Shown: positions 42,956 to 51,690, numbered from the stretch's first letter. The stretch is DNA of 64,000 bases from Actinomadura craniellae (GCF_003289645.1 NZ_QLYX01000004.1:434001-498000), one strand, 5' to 3'. Program-made: numbers and translations. The notes: generated by a model from the sequence alone, not told the origin.

Positions 42956-43270
42956 TCATCCAGGGGTGGCGGTCTGGCCTAGGTTCGCCTGCGCAGTGGT
43001 GCAGTTAATGGGGTTGCGGCAGGTCCCTTGGTCGATCAGCTCGGTGCGCAGGGAGTCTGAGGCGTTGGGGTGGTGGGCGATGTACTCGCGGTGGATGAAG
43101 TTTCTGGAGCCGAATTCTCGGCTCTCCTGTGCTGCGAGCTGGCGCAGTCCCGTTTCAGGCATCCGGGGGTTTCTCAGGGCGTACCACTGAACGGTGCCGT
43201 GTTCGTCGTGGGCGAGACGGTCCAGGACTTGTCGGGGCTTGCGTGGACTGCTGCTCGATGAGCAGGAGTG
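42956..43270 (-). pseudogene. 3' remnant of a leucine-rich-repeat-variant-like protein
   Basis: An open reverse-strand frame from a TAA near 43271 down to a TGA at 42956 reads RKPRQVLDRLAHDEHGTVQW, ALRNPRMPETGLRQLAAQES and EYIAHHPNASDSLRTELIDQ, a pattern of HEAT/LRV-like repeats (L-x-x-LA-x-D...V-x-x-x...NP-x-x-P). There is no good start codon and the frame begins right at the terminator of tRNA-Thr. It looks like the C-terminal end of a longer gene cut by an insertion or deletion at the tRNA. Confidence 0.5.
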
Positions 43271-43276
43271 TTAGCA

Positions 43277-43309
43277 AAAGGCCCCTTCCGGGGATCGGAA
43301 GGGGCCTTT
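43277..43309 (-). terminator. Rho-independent terminator of tRNA-Thr
   Basis: A 14-bp stem (43277-43290 with 43296-43309) with a 5-base loop, followed on the reverse strand by TTTT-like bases, lies 8 bases past the tRNA 3' end. Confidence 0.85.
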
Positions 43310-43316
43310 GACCTGG

Positions 43317-43389
43317 AGCCGCCTATCGGAATCGAACCGATGACCTATTCATTACGAGTGAATCGCTCTGCCGACTGAGCTAAGGCGGC
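43317..43389 (-). tRNA. tRNA-Thr (anticodon CGT)
   Basis: Reverse strand 43389 to 43317. The acceptor stem GCCGCCT pairs with AGGCGGC, the D-arm is AGCTCAGTCGGCAGAGC, the anticodon arm ATTCA-CTCGTAA-TGAAT gives anticodon CGT, and the T-arm is ATCGGTTCGATTCCGAT. CCA is not encoded. It bounds the accessory zone on its left. Confidence 0.95.
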
Positions 43390-43446
43390 CGGTCGGTGCT
43401 CGGAAGAGTCTACAAGGTCCGGGTGGGTGGGCGTGCACCCGTTTTC

Positions 43447-44940
43447 TCAGCGGCAGGTGGTCCCGTCGGCCGGTGGGGTGCCGTTCACCAGGTAGGCGTC
43501 GACGGCCTGGGTGATGCAGGCGTTGGCCTGGAAGTAGGCGGTGTGGCCGTCGCCGTCCAGGGTGACCAGGCGGCCGGAGGTGAGCTGGCCGGCCAGAGCC
43601 CGCGACCAGGCGTAGGGGGTGGCGGGGTCGCGGGTGGTGCCGATGACGACGATGGGTGGCGCGCCGGCGGCGGTGGGCGGTGCGGGTTCGGCGGCCGGCT
43701 TGACGGGCCAGTGGACGCAGGGCAGGCCGCCCCACACGACGAAGGCGCCGAAGCGGGAGGACGCCTTCTCGGCCTTGGCGACCTCCTTCTTGAAGGCGGG
43801 CACGTCGGCGGGGTGGGGCTTGTCCACGCAGTTGATGGCCATGTTGGCCTCCATCAGGTTCCCGTAGGAGCCGTCGGGGCGGCGCTCGACCATCTGGTCG
43901 GCGAGCCTGAGCAGGGCGGTGCCGTCGCCCGTCAGGGCCGTCGCCAGGGCGGCGCGCAGCGCAGGCCAGAGCTGCTTGGTGTAGAGGGCCTGGGCGATGC
44001 CGGAGGTGACCAGGCTCTCCTGGACCTTGCGGCCGTCGCCGGAGGTGTTGCGCAGCGGCTTCCCGTCGGCGCGCTTCTGCAGCGCGGCGATCCGGTTCAG
44101 GGCGCCGTCGACAGTGCGGCCCAGCGGGCAGCCGGACTGTGTGACGCAGTCGGCAGCGAAGGAGCGCAGGGCCTCCTCGAATCCCTTGGCCTGGTGTTGC
44201 AGGACGTCGGTGGCCGACAGGGTCGGGTCGACCGCGCCGTCCAGCACCAGGGCGCGGACCTGCCGGGGGAACCGTTCGGCGTAGTAGGCCCCGAGGTACG
44301 TCCCGTAGGACAGGCCCATGTAGGTGAGCTTCTCGTCGCCCAGTGCCGCGCGCAGCACGTCCATGTCGCGGGCGGCGTCCTGGGTGCCGACGTGCGGGAG
44401 GACCGAGCCGGAGCGTTCCTTGCAGCCGTCGGCGAAGCCGCGGCCGACGTCGGCGAGGTCGTCGATCTCGTCCTGCGAGTCGGGGGTGGCGTCGGTGGCG
44501 AAGAAGGTGTCGAGTTGCTCGCCGTCCAGGCAGTGGACGGGGTTGCTCTTCCCGACGCCGCGCGGGTCGAAGCCGACGATGTCGAACCGCTCCCGCAGCC
44601 GGTCGTTGAAGCCCTGGGCGGCGCCCCGGACCCAGTCGACCCCGGAGCCGCCGGGGCCGCCGGGGTTGATCAGCAGCGAGCCGATCCGGTCGGAGCCCCG
44701 GGCGCGCATCCGGATGACGGCCAGCTTCAGCCGGCTCTTCGAGGGGGCGGCGTAGTCGAGCGGCACCTCGACGTGGGCGCACTCGAAGCCGTCGCCGCAG
44801 CCGGCCCAGGCGACCTGCTGGTTGTAGAACGCGCCGAGGCCGGGCGGGATCGACTTCTGTCCGGGGGCCTGTGCCGAGTCCGTACAGCTGGCGACCATGA
44901 TCAGCGCCGTTACCACGGCAGCCGCTCGCAATGCCCTCAC
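43447..44940 (-). CDS. Secreted alpha/beta-hydrolase, tripeptidyl aminopeptidase type (lipoprotein)
   Basis: A 497-residue secreted peptidase of the SlpD/SlpE-Tap family. Signal peptide with lipobox VASC (Cys19). Alpha/beta-hydrolase core: LLINPGGPGGSGVDW (oxyanion), FDIVGFDPRGVGKS, nucleophile Ser in GLSYGTYLGAYYAERFP, Asp in GTTRDPATPY and His in DGDGHTAYF, then the C-terminal TAP domain. It would remove tripeptides from protein N-termini outside the cell. The GTG at 44940 was chosen for GGAGGG upstream and the lipoprotein signal. Confidence 0.9.
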   Translation of the reverse strand: MRALRAAAVVTALIMVASCTDSAQAPGQKSIPPGLGAFYNQQVAWAGCGDGFECAHVEVPLDYAAPSKSRLKLAVIRMRARGSDRIGSLLINPGGPGGSGVDWVRGAAQGFNDRLRERFDIVGFDPRGVGKSNPVHCLDGEQLDTFFATDATPDSQDEIDDLADVGRGFADGCKERSGSVLPHVGTQDAARDMDVLRAALGDEKLTYMGLSYGTYLGAYYAERFPRQVRALVLDGAVDPTLSATDVLQHQAKGFEEALRSFAADCVTQSGCPLGRTVDGALNRIAALQKRADGKPLRNTSGDGRKVQESLVTSGIAQALYTKQLWPALRAALATALTGDGTALLRLADQMVERRPDGSYGNLMEANMAINCVDKPHPADVPAFKKEVAKAEKASSRFGAFVVWGGLPCVHWPVKPAAEPAPPTAAGAPPIVVIGTTRDPATPYAWSRALAGQLTSGRLVTLDGDGHTAYFQANACITQAVDAYLVNGTPPADGTTCR

Positions 44941-45305
44941 TTCGCCCCGCCCTCCCTGCTGGATACACGCCATCCTTACCGCACGTGCGGGCGTGTCACT
45001 CCCCGCCTCGCCGGGGCGGATTCCGTGCCCGGTCGACAACTGATGACCTGTCCGGACATGCCCGGCCAGGAGAAAAGAGAGGGGCCGCCCGTCCCCGGGG
45101 TAAGGACGGGCGGCCGGGCGGCCCGGTCCCGGGGGAAGGACGTCGGGCGGCCGGGAACGCGGCAAGGGGCGCACGCTCCGTCCCCTAGTCGTCCGGGCGG
45201 GGCGAAAGGTTGCCGCCTTCCCAAAGAAAATTTCGGGAGTCTGCTGCTAATCTCGGCAATCGGCCCACCGGGGATATTTCACAACTGCGAGAGGCGTTGT
45301 GAACG
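44941..45305 (+). other. Intergenic region before the ECF sigma gene
   Basis: 365 bp between divergent genes. It includes GC-rich sequence with no supported gene and, near the sigma gene, a more AT-rich stretch (about 45215-45300) suited to a promoter. No clear ECF -35/-10 pair was found by eye. Confidence 0.4.
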
Positions 45306-45860
45306 ATGGCGCGTGAGCGGTCGACGACCTTGTGCGATGACGACGAGTCCGAGTTCCACCGGTTCTTCGAGCAGCACCATCGCGGTCTGGCCCGGCTGGC
45401 GTACGTGCTGATCGGAGACCCGGACACCGCCGACGACCTCGCGGCCGACGCCTTCGTCGCCGCCTGGCACCGGTGGGAGCACGTCCGCGGGACCGAGCAG
45501 CCCGTCGCGTACGTCCGCCGGATGGTGATCAATCTCTGCAACAGCCGGATCCGGTCACTGGTCCGGGAACGCCGGCGGCTGGTCGCGCTGGGCGGTACCG
45601 TCCAGGAACACGCCCCGGGTCCCGACATTCCGGCCGTGGTCGACGTGCGCGCAGCGTTGCGCCAGTTGCCCGAGCGCAAGCGCGCCTGTGTGGTGCTCCG
45701 GCTCGCCTTCGACCTCTCCGAGCAGGAGACCGCCCGTACCCTGGGCATCTCCGTCGGCACCGTGAAGAGTCAGACCTCGCGTGGCGTGGCCGAGCTGGAG
45801 AAGATGCTCCGGCCCGCGGAGGTGCTCTCCGCGGCGGCACTGCTGGAGGGCGAAGGGTGA
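45306..45860 (+). CDS. ECF sigma factor (SigE-like)
   Basis: A 184-residue sigma factor. Region 2: FFEQHHRGLARLAYVLIGD and DDLAADAFVAAWHRWEHVRG, with YVRRMVINLCNSRIR; region 4: LPERKRACVVLRLAFDLSEQ and ARTLGISVGTVKSQTSRGVA. It would direct RNA polymerase to a small regulon that probably includes its own operon. Its stop overlaps the GTG of the next gene, a membrane protein in the anti-sigma position. Confidence 0.92.
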   Translation: MARERSTTLCDDDESEFHRFFEQHHRGLARLAYVLIGDPDTADDLAADAFVAAWHRWEHVRGTEQPVAYVRRMVINLCNSRIRSLVRERRRLVALGGTVQEHAPGPDIPAVVDVRAALRQLPERKRACVVLRLAFDLSEQETARTLGISVGTVKSQTSRGVAELEKMLRPAEVLSAAALLEGEG

Positions 45861-46606
45861 CCGACGACGACCCGATCCCGGACCGGCTGCGCGCGGAAGC
45901 CGAGCGCCACGCCCCCGACCGGGACCGGATGTGGGGACGGGTCGAGGCCGCCATGGCCGACTCGGCCCGGAGCGCGGAGATCCGGCGCTGGGGTGCGCCG
46001 CTGATCGCCGCCGCCGTGCTCGCGGCCCTCGCGCTCACCGGCTGGAACCTGGTCGGCCCGCGGATGGGCGAGCGGCCGGCGCAGCCGATCGCCGGGGCGA
46101 ACTCCGTCACACCGGGCTCCCCCACGGGCACCCCGTCGCCCGACCCGTCGAGCACGCCCGCCCACGAGGTGCTGCGGCCCAAGGCCTCGCCGACCGCCAA
46201 GCGCCGCGCCCCCCGGCCGCCGAGCGGCCCCCTGATCACCGTGCGCGGCACCGGCGGCGCGCACGGCGGCCGATTCTGGGGAAGCCAATGCAACGTCGTC
46301 GTGACGGCGCGGCGCCCGGTCACCGCGCTGACCGTGACGATCAGGGTGTCGGGGTCCCGGGCGGCCGGCGCGTGGACGTCCGCGCCGCAGCAGGACTTCG
46401 ACGTGGACGTCCGGGAGTCCCGCGGCGAGCTGATCTACCGGTTCGTGCTGGAGCGGGGACGCACGCTCCAGCCCGGCACCCACACGTTCACGGCCCACTA
46501 CCTGCAGGACCGCGGCCGTGACCGCGACGGGCGCCGGGCGGCGAGCTTCTCGGTGGTCGCCCGGTCGGGCAGCGGCCCCGCGACGACCGTGCGGGGCCGC
46601 TTCTGA
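45857..46606 (+). CDS. Single-span membrane protein paired with the ECF sigma factor
   Basis: A 249-residue protein: cytoplasmic N-terminus of about 48 residues, one transmembrane helix (LIAAAVLAALALTGWNLV, about 50-68), a Pro/Ser/Thr linker and an outer beta-rich domain. Location and GTGA coupling to the sigma gene suggest an anti-sigma factor, but the N-terminal zinc motif HxxxCxxC is absent; the cytoplasmic part is short. The stop codon directly abuts the stop of the convergent pectate lyase gene (46606/46607). Confidence 0.78.
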   Translation: MTDDDPIPDRLRAEAERHAPDRDRMWGRVEAAMADSARSAEIRRWGAPLIAAAVLAALALTGWNLVGPRMGERPAQPIAGANSVTPGSPTGTPSPDPSSTPAHEVLRPKASPTAKRRAPRPPSGPLITVRGTGGAHGGRFWGSQCNVVVTARRPVTALTVTIRVSGSRAAGAWTSAPQQDFDVDVRESRGELIYRFVLERGRTLQPGTHTFTAHYLQDRGRDRDGRRAASFSVVARSGSGPATTVRGRF

Positions 46607-47854
46607 TCACCGGTAGGTGATGTCGGACGTGCCGTACAGGCAGTGCCTGCCGTCCGCGCCGGTGCCCGTCTTGACCGGTTCGTCACCGCTGCTGTTGCCG
46701 GTGTAGCGCTCGCAGATGACGATCTTCCGGCTGGAGTCCCCGACGATCGTGATGCCGGAGAAGCGGGCCGTGTCGCCGTAGTTGGTGTTGACGCCGGCCA
46801 GCGCCTTGCCCGGCGCGGTCACCGTGATGTTCTGCAGGACGAGGTTGCGCCGGTACTGGGTCGAGCAGTTGCCGCACGAGCGGTAGAGCTTGCCGAAGTC
46901 CTGCGCCTGGAAGTTGCGGACGGTCAGGGTGCCGGCGCCGTTGTGCTGGAAGACCTTGTCTCCGGCCTTCCGGGCGCCGCCGCCGTCGACCAGGAACGTC
47001 GCCGAGGAGGACGAGCTCCGGAAGGTCGCCGCGTCCTCGCCGACGTCCTCCCACCAGACGTTCTGGAGGGTGCAGGAGCCGGCGCAGTGGATGCCGTCGG
47101 CGGCGGGCGCGCCGAGGATCACGTTCCGCAGCACCGCGCCGTCGGCGAGCCGGAAGATCGGGTCCTGGCCCTCGTTCTGGCCGCCGTCGCCGAGGTCTCC
47201 GGTGCCGTAGAAGCGCCGCAGTCCCCCGTCGTAGCTGCCGGAGACGGCGATCGTGGCGCCGACCGCCTGCTGGCCGCGCGGCGCGGGCCAGGAGCCGGGC
47301 GGCGGGTTGGTCGGCGGCGGCTCGGTGGGCGGCGGGCCGCCGGAGACCGGCCGGAGCGTCCAGACCTTGGCCCGGGACCCGTCACAGGTGTTCTGCTGGA
47401 CGATCGCCGCCGGCGCGGTGGAGTTGCCCTGGATCGTGGCGCACTTGCCGCTGCGGTTGTTGACGAGGTGGTAGTCGGAACCGCCCAGCGAGCGCAACTC
47501 CCACCGCTGGTGCGCCTCCCCGGTGGGGGTCTGCTGCTGGATCTGGACGTTGCCGGACAGGGACTTGGCCCGCACCCCGGCCACCTTGCCGCTGTGCACG
47601 GCGGTCAGCGTCTGCCCGGTCCCGGAGCCGGACACCCGGAACTGCTGGTTCACGTCGCCGTGGCAGTTCCACTGGATGAGCTGGGCGTTCTCCTCCTGGC
47701 TGTAGGACAGCACGTCCAGGCAGAGACCGCTGCCCGCGTTGACGAGCGTGTACGTGCCCTCGGGGGCCGCGGCGGCGCCGGCGGACGCGGCGAGGCCGCC
47801 ACCGCCCAGCACGGTCGCGCCGAGCGCCGCGACGGCGATCAGGCTCCTGCGCAT
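46607..47854 (-). CDS. Secreted pectate lyase (PL3) with ricin-type lectin domain
   Basis: A 415-residue secreted enzyme. Signal peptide (1 to about 29), a ricin B-type lectin domain (about 32-165; YTLVNAGSGLCLDVLSYSQ, QWNCHGDVNQQFRV, repeated Q-x-W), a Pro-rich linker (PPPTEPPPTNPPP) and a pectate lyase family 3 beta-helix (about 190-415; IFRLADGAVLRNVILG, DGIHCAGSCTLQNVWWEDVG, FQHNGAGTLTVRNFQAQDFG). It would cut plant polygalacturonate by beta-elimination, with the lectin domain holding it on polysaccharide. This points to life on plant matter. Confidence 0.92.
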   Translation of the reverse strand: MRRSLIAVAALGATVLGGGGLAASAGAAAAPEGTYTLVNAGSGLCLDVLSYSQEENAQLIQWNCHGDVNQQFRVSGSGTGQTLTAVHSGKVAGVRAKSLSGNVQIQQQTPTGEAHQRWELRSLGGSDYHLVNNRSGKCATIQGNSTAPAAIVQQNTCDGSRAKVWTLRPVSGGPPPTEPPPTNPPPGSWPAPRGQQAVGATIAVSGSYDGGLRRFYGTGDLGDGGQNEGQDPIFRLADGAVLRNVILGAPAADGIHCAGSCTLQNVWWEDVGEDAATFRSSSSSATFLVDGGGARKAGDKVFQHNGAGTLTVRNFQAQDFGKLYRSCGNCSTQYRRNLVLQNITVTAPGKALAGVNTNYGDTARFSGITIVGDSSRKIVICERYTGNSSGDEPVKTGTGADGRHCLYGTSDITYR

Positions 47855-48032
47855 CGGAGTTCCTTTCCCGCGGAACGAGGGGGGACGGAGACCGGTCGGG
47901 CCTCCGCGTTCCGCTGCCCGTTAGTCGCCTGGGCCGGGACCTCGCGTTGCTGTGCCGCCGCTCAGCATCAACCCGCCCGCTTTGGGCATAGGTGACCGGA
48001 ATCGCTCGCCCGCGAGCGGGGTTGTCGCCTCC

Positions 48033-48737
48033 ATGGAGAAACCGCGGATCGAACCGAGCGCTAAGCGGGTCCGGGCCTACCTGGGCGGCCAGGCGGTGGC
48101 CGACAGCACCCGGCCGATGCTGGTCTGGGAGCACCCGTACTACCCGGCCTACTACTTCCCGGTGGACGACGTCCAGGGGCTGGTACCCGACGGCACCGTC
48201 ACCAGCACGCCCGGCCTGGGCGACGGCCACGGCTTCACGATCTCGGCGGGCGGGTCGCGGGCCGCCGCGCTGCGCTACTCCGACTCGCCGGTCGAGGAAC
48301 TACGCGACCTGGTCCGGCTCGACTGGAACGCGATGGACGCGTGGTTCGAGGAGGACGAGGAGGTCTTCGTCCACCCGCGCTCCCCGTACGTCCGGGTGGA
48401 CGTGCTGAGCAGTTCGCGGCACGTCCGGATCGAGGTCGACGGGGTGACGGTCGCCGAGTCGCACCACCCCCGGCTGCTGTTCGAGACGGGGCTGCCGGTG
48501 CGGTACTACCTGCCGAAGACGCACGTCCGGATGGACCTGCTGGAACCGTCCGACACGGTCACCCGGTGCCCCTACAAGGGGCAGGCCGAGTACTGGTCGA
48601 TCAACGTCGAAGGCCGGACGCACCCCGACCTGGCCTGGTCGTACCGGGCGCCGCTGGCCGAGAGCCAGCAGGTCGCCGGGCTGGTCTGCTTCTACGACGA
48701 GAAGGTCACCGTCTTCGTGGACGGCGTGCGGCAGTAG
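48033..48737 (+). CDS. DUF427 domain protein
   Basis: A 234-residue protein with two related halves: RVRAYLGGQAVADSTRPMLV and HVRIEVDGVTVAESHHPRLL, followed by GLPVRYYLPKTHVRMDLLEP and CPYKGQAEYWSINV. This is the tandem DUF427 form, a small beta-barrel of unknown function. ATG at 48033. It is convergent with the cupin gene, 4 bp apart. Confidence 0.88.
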   Translation: MEKPRIEPSAKRVRAYLGGQAVADSTRPMLVWEHPYYPAYYFPVDDVQGLVPDGTVTSTPGLGDGHGFTISAGGSRAAALRYSDSPVEELRDLVRLDWNAMDAWFEEDEEVFVHPRSPYVRVDVLSSSRHVRIEVDGVTVAESHHPRLLFETGLPVRYYLPKTHVRMDLLEPSDTVTRCPYKGQAEYWSINVEGRTHPDLAWSYRAPLAESQQVAGLVCFYDEKVTVFVDGVRQ

Positions 48738-48741
48738 GACC

Positions 48742-49230
48742 TCAGGCCCGGGCGACCCGCCAGATGGGGCTGTCGAGGAAGTGCGTGTCGAAGCGTTCCT
48801 GCGAGTCGATCAGTTCCTCGATGGTGGCCAGGCCGTCGCGCAGCCGGTCGAGCAGGCGGAAGTAGCCGAGGCCGGCGGTGCCGGGGGTGCTGACGACCAG
48901 CAGGTCGGCGTCGTGGCCGAACGCGGCGGCGATGGCGTGCGGCGTGTACGGCGGGACGATCACCAGATCCCCCTCGCGGGCGGTCAGCACGTCGTCGCCG
49001 GACAGCAGGTGGGCGGTCCCGCCGAGCACGTAGAGCAGTTCGGTGGCGCCGGTGTGGTGGTGCGGCACCGCACCGTCCGCGCCGTCCTCCAGGGTCACCC
49101 GCAGCGCGCTGAGCGCGCCCGCGGTGGCTCCGCCGTCGGCGAGCAGCCGCAGGGTGTGGGGCGACCCGCCGAGGATCTCCGCGTCGGCGGCCCGGATGAC
49201 GACGGTGTCATCGACAGGGATCAAGGACAT
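48742..49230 (-). CDS. Cupin-domain protein
   Basis: A 162-residue single-domain cupin. Motif 1: PHHHTGATELLYVLGGTAHL; motif 2: GDLVIVPPYTPHAIAAAFG, with the histidines and glutamate for a metal site present. AGAAGGGG precedes the ATG at 49230. Ligand or reaction unknown. Confidence 0.88.
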   Translation of the reverse strand: MSLIPVDDTVVIRAADAEILGGSPHTLRLLADGGATAGALSALRVTLEDGADGAVPHHHTGATELLYVLGGTAHLLSGDDVLTAREGDLVIVPPYTPHAIAAAFGHDADLLVVSTPGTAGLGYFRLLDRLRDGLATIEELIDSQERFDTHFLDSPIWRVARA

Positions 49231-49393
49231 GTCCCCTTCTCTACCCAGCATCTCCCCCGGCGCATCGCCGAAAATCTTCCGGTTGGCCGGTGCACTGTGA
49301 CAAATTCCGTCACTTTGCCGCTCATATGGGTGAAGCGGAGACCACCGTCCACCTATCGTGGAAGCGTCGGATGCGAACGGGAAGACGAAGTAC

Positions 49394-50131
49394 ATGCAGC
49401 AACGGCTCGACCGATCCGAGAACGACGTGAGCGCCGGCGGCGGGCCGAAGGTACTGGACGTGGTGCCCGGCGGCTACGCGCCGGTCCGCGGGTTCGACGG
49501 CATCTGGCACAGGCAGCAGGCCCCCGGCCACCCCCGCTCGTTCCGGGAGTACCTGGTGCTGCGCGACGAGGGGCGTTCGGCCGTGTGGTTCTCGGTCCGC
49601 GACTCCTCGTTCGACCTGCTGACCGTGACAGCCTTCCTGGAGTTCCTCGGCGAGCACCGGGACCTGGCGTTCGACGGGCTCTCCCACCACAAGGAGCCGC
49701 TGCCCCGGCCGGTCGGGCGGTTCGGCCACGCCCTGTTCTGCTCGCCGTCCCTCGGCGGGACGCACCGGGCCTACCCGGAGATCGAGAACAGCGTCGCCAA
49801 GGCCTTCCCCGTCTTCGACTGCGAGATCGGCGACGCCGACACCGAGGCGTTCGTCGACGCACGGCTGCGCGGCACCGCGCCGCTGCCCTACAGCGACTGG
49901 GACCGCGCCCCGCACCCGGTGATCGACCTGCGCTACGAGATCGGCGAGTGCCACCAGCGAACGTTCAAGGCCGTGTCCCGGCAACGCCTCGACCGGGTGC
50001 TGGACATGCCCGCCGACGCCGGCCCGGACGCCTGGCTGGAACTGCGCTCCTTCCGCGGCGACCTCCGCCGCGCCACCCCGGACCGGCCCATCGAGGACGT
50101 GGACGCGTTCCTCCTCGGCACCGCGGGTTGA
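49394..50131 (+). CDS. Hypothetical protein, 245 residues
   Basis: A 245-residue soluble protein (ATG at 49394; a GTG at 49358 is possible). It contains GGYAPVRGFDGIWHRQQAPG, VWFSVRDSSFDLLTVTAFLE and CEIGDADTEAFVDARLRGTA. Codon use and length support a real gene. I do not recognise the family and see no membrane helix or signal. Confidence 0.6.
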   Translation: MQQRLDRSENDVSAGGGPKVLDVVPGGYAPVRGFDGIWHRQQAPGHPRSFREYLVLRDEGRSAVWFSVRDSSFDLLTVTAFLEFLGEHRDLAFDGLSHHKEPLPRPVGRFGHALFCSPSLGGTHRAYPEIENSVAKAFPVFDCEIGDADTEAFVDARLRGTAPLPYSDWDRAPHPVIDLRYEIGECHQRTFKAVSRQRLDRVLDMPADAGPDAWLELRSFRGDLRRATPDRPIEDVDAFLLGTAG

Positions 50132-50211
50132 AAATTCACCGGACGGGCATGTCCGCCTTCCCCCCGCCGAATCTAGGGTGGGTACCGATCATCGGCTACT
50201 GGGAGGTCGTC

Positions 50212-50415
50212 TTGCTGGTCAAGATGTTGCTCAACCTGGTCAAGAGCGCGCTCGCCGTCGCAACGGCACTGATCCCTGCCTCCGTCCCCGCCGTGGCGAC
50301 CGTCGCCGCACTCGGCGGCACCATCGCCATCACCGCGGGCTGCGCCGTCGAGGGCGACGGCGATGACGACGGCGACGACGATGGTGGCGACGACGGCGGC
50401 GACGACGGCGACTGA
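50212..50415 (+). CDS. Small exported peptide with Asp/Gly-rich tail
   Basis: A 67-residue frame from a TTG at 50212 with GGGAGG five bases upstream. The first 40 residues are hydrophobic (LLNLVKSALAVATALIPASV, TVAALGGTIAIT), ending TAGC, a possible weak lipobox; the rest is VEGDGDDDGDDDGGDDGGDD-like, with 14 or so Asp. It could be a lipoprotein or membrane peptide with an acidic, metal-binding tail. The start codon and reality of the gene rest on the ribosome binding site and amphipathic design only. Confidence 0.5.
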   Translation: MLVKMLLNLVKSALAVATALIPASVPAVATVAALGGTIAITAGCAVEGDGDDDGDDDGGDDGGDDGD

Positions 50416-50531
50416 CAGAGACGATCCAGGTGAGCACCTCCCGCCGGGGCCTGACCCAGCAACTGACCGACCTGAGTCCTAACGGGCTCTGTCGGCCTCG
50501 GCCGGGAGGTGCTCCCGTACCAGTGACCCGC

Positions 50532-50662
50532 GGGAGCGGCGCCCGCGCCGTCTGGACTGAGGAGCGGTGAAGATCGTGAGGAACGAGCGATCTTCACCAC
50601 GACGAGGGAAGACGGCGCACCAAGGGCGCCGTGACCAGCGAGCGAAGCGAGCCAGGCCGGCA
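50532..50662 (+). repeat. Structured intergenic repeat, copy A1
   Basis: First of five copies of a 131-136-bp unit. It starts GGGAGCGGCGCCCGCGCCG, holds an inner hairpin (50566-50576 with 50588-50598) nested in an outer 9-bp stem (50545-50553 with 50610-50618), and runs directly into copy A2. Confidence 0.85.
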
Positions 50663-50798
50663 GGGAGCGGCGCCCGCGCCGTCTGGACTGAGGAGCGGTG
50701 AAGATCGTGAGGTACGAGCGATCTTCACCGCGACGAGGGAAGACGGCGCGCCGAAGGCGCCGCGACAAGCGCGAGGAACGAGCGCCAAGCAAACACAG
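50663..50798 (+). repeat. Structured intergenic repeat, copy A2
   Basis: Tandem second copy, full length, ending AAGCAAACACAG just one base from the ricT stop codon. Inner stem is 13 bp here. Confidence 0.85.
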
Positions 50799-50799
50799 C

Positions 50800-51618
50800 T
50801 CACGGGCCGTAGGTCTCGTCGTGGGCGCGGCGCGGGGCGCAGACCGAGGCTGACGGGCAGGCGCAGCGGCGCCCGGCGACCTTGACGTTCACCTGGTCGC
50901 CCGGGACGTTGTAGCCGACCACCACGCCCTGGCCTTCGGGGGTGTCCACGGTCGAGCCCAGCCGGGGGGCACGTTCCTTGAACTCCTGGTACAGCGGGTG
51001 CTCGTACTTCAGGCAGCACATCAGCCGGCCGCACGCGCCGGCGATGCGCAGCGGGTTGACCGGCAGGTCTTGTTCCTTGGCCATCCGCACTGAGACCGGC
51101 TCGAAGTCCTTGAGGAAGGTGGCGCAGCACAGGTCGCGCCCGCATGGGCCGATCCCGCCCTGGAGCCGGGCCTCGTCGCGCGGGCCGACCTGCCGCAGTT
51201 CGACCCGGGCCTTCATAGCGCGGGCGAGGTCGCGGACCAGGGCGCGGAAGTCGACCCGGTGCGGCGCCGAGAAGTACACCTTGTAGACGTTGTCGGCGTC
51301 GAGGTAGTCGATGCCGATCACCTTCATCGGCAGTTCGTGCTTGCGGATCAGGCGTTTGGCGGTGCTCCGCCCCTCGGCCCGGTGGCGGCGGTTGGCCTCG
51401 TCCCGGGCGAGGTGTTCCTCGCCGGCGAGGCCCGCGCAGACCGGCAGCCCGCCGATGTCCTCCGAGACCCATTGCGGCGCCCAGACGCATTCGGCCACTT
51501 CCGGGCCCGCGTCGGTCGGCACCAGCACCCGGTCGCCCACCTGGGGGGTGTGCGGCCCGGGGTCGAGGTAGTAGAGCCGCCCGTACCGGGTGAAGCTGAC
51601 GGCCATCATCATGCCCAT
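50800..51618 (-). CDS. ricT: RicT (YaaT/PSP1-domain) protein
   Basis: A 272-residue PSP1-domain protein. Conserved cysteines: GPCGRDLCC and ACGRLMCCLKYEHP, matching the iron-sulfur-binding clusters of Bacillus RicT, which with RicA/RicF controls mRNA maturation by RNase Y. The C-terminus has an added RRCACPSASVC with three more cysteines. In Firmicutes and actinobacteria ricT lies beside holB and tmk; here four other genes or repeat arrays have been placed between. ATG at 51618. Confidence 0.9.
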   Translation of the reverse strand: MGMMMAVSFTRYGRLYYLDPGPHTPQVGDRVLVPTDAGPEVAECVWAPQWVSEDIGGLPVCAGLAGEEHLARDEANRRHRAEGRSTAKRLIRKHELPMKVIGIDYLDADNVYKVYFSAPHRVDFRALVRDLARAMKARVELRQVGPRDEARLQGGIGPCGRDLCCATFLKDFEPVSVRMAKEQDLPVNPLRIAGACGRLMCCLKYEHPLYQEFKERAPRLGSTVDTPEGQGVVVGYNVPGDQVNVKVAGRRCACPSASVCAPRRAHDETYGP

Positions 51619-51690
51619 GCGTCCCGCTCCCGTCCGCCGGCTACGTAACGTTCAACCTACGTCGTCCGGGAGAGTGAAGCATGTCCGGAT

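Noticed and set aside
42966-43190. A + strand gene opposite the repeat-protein remnant
   Set aside because: It has no ribosome binding site or family likeness, while the reverse strand shows repeat periodicity.
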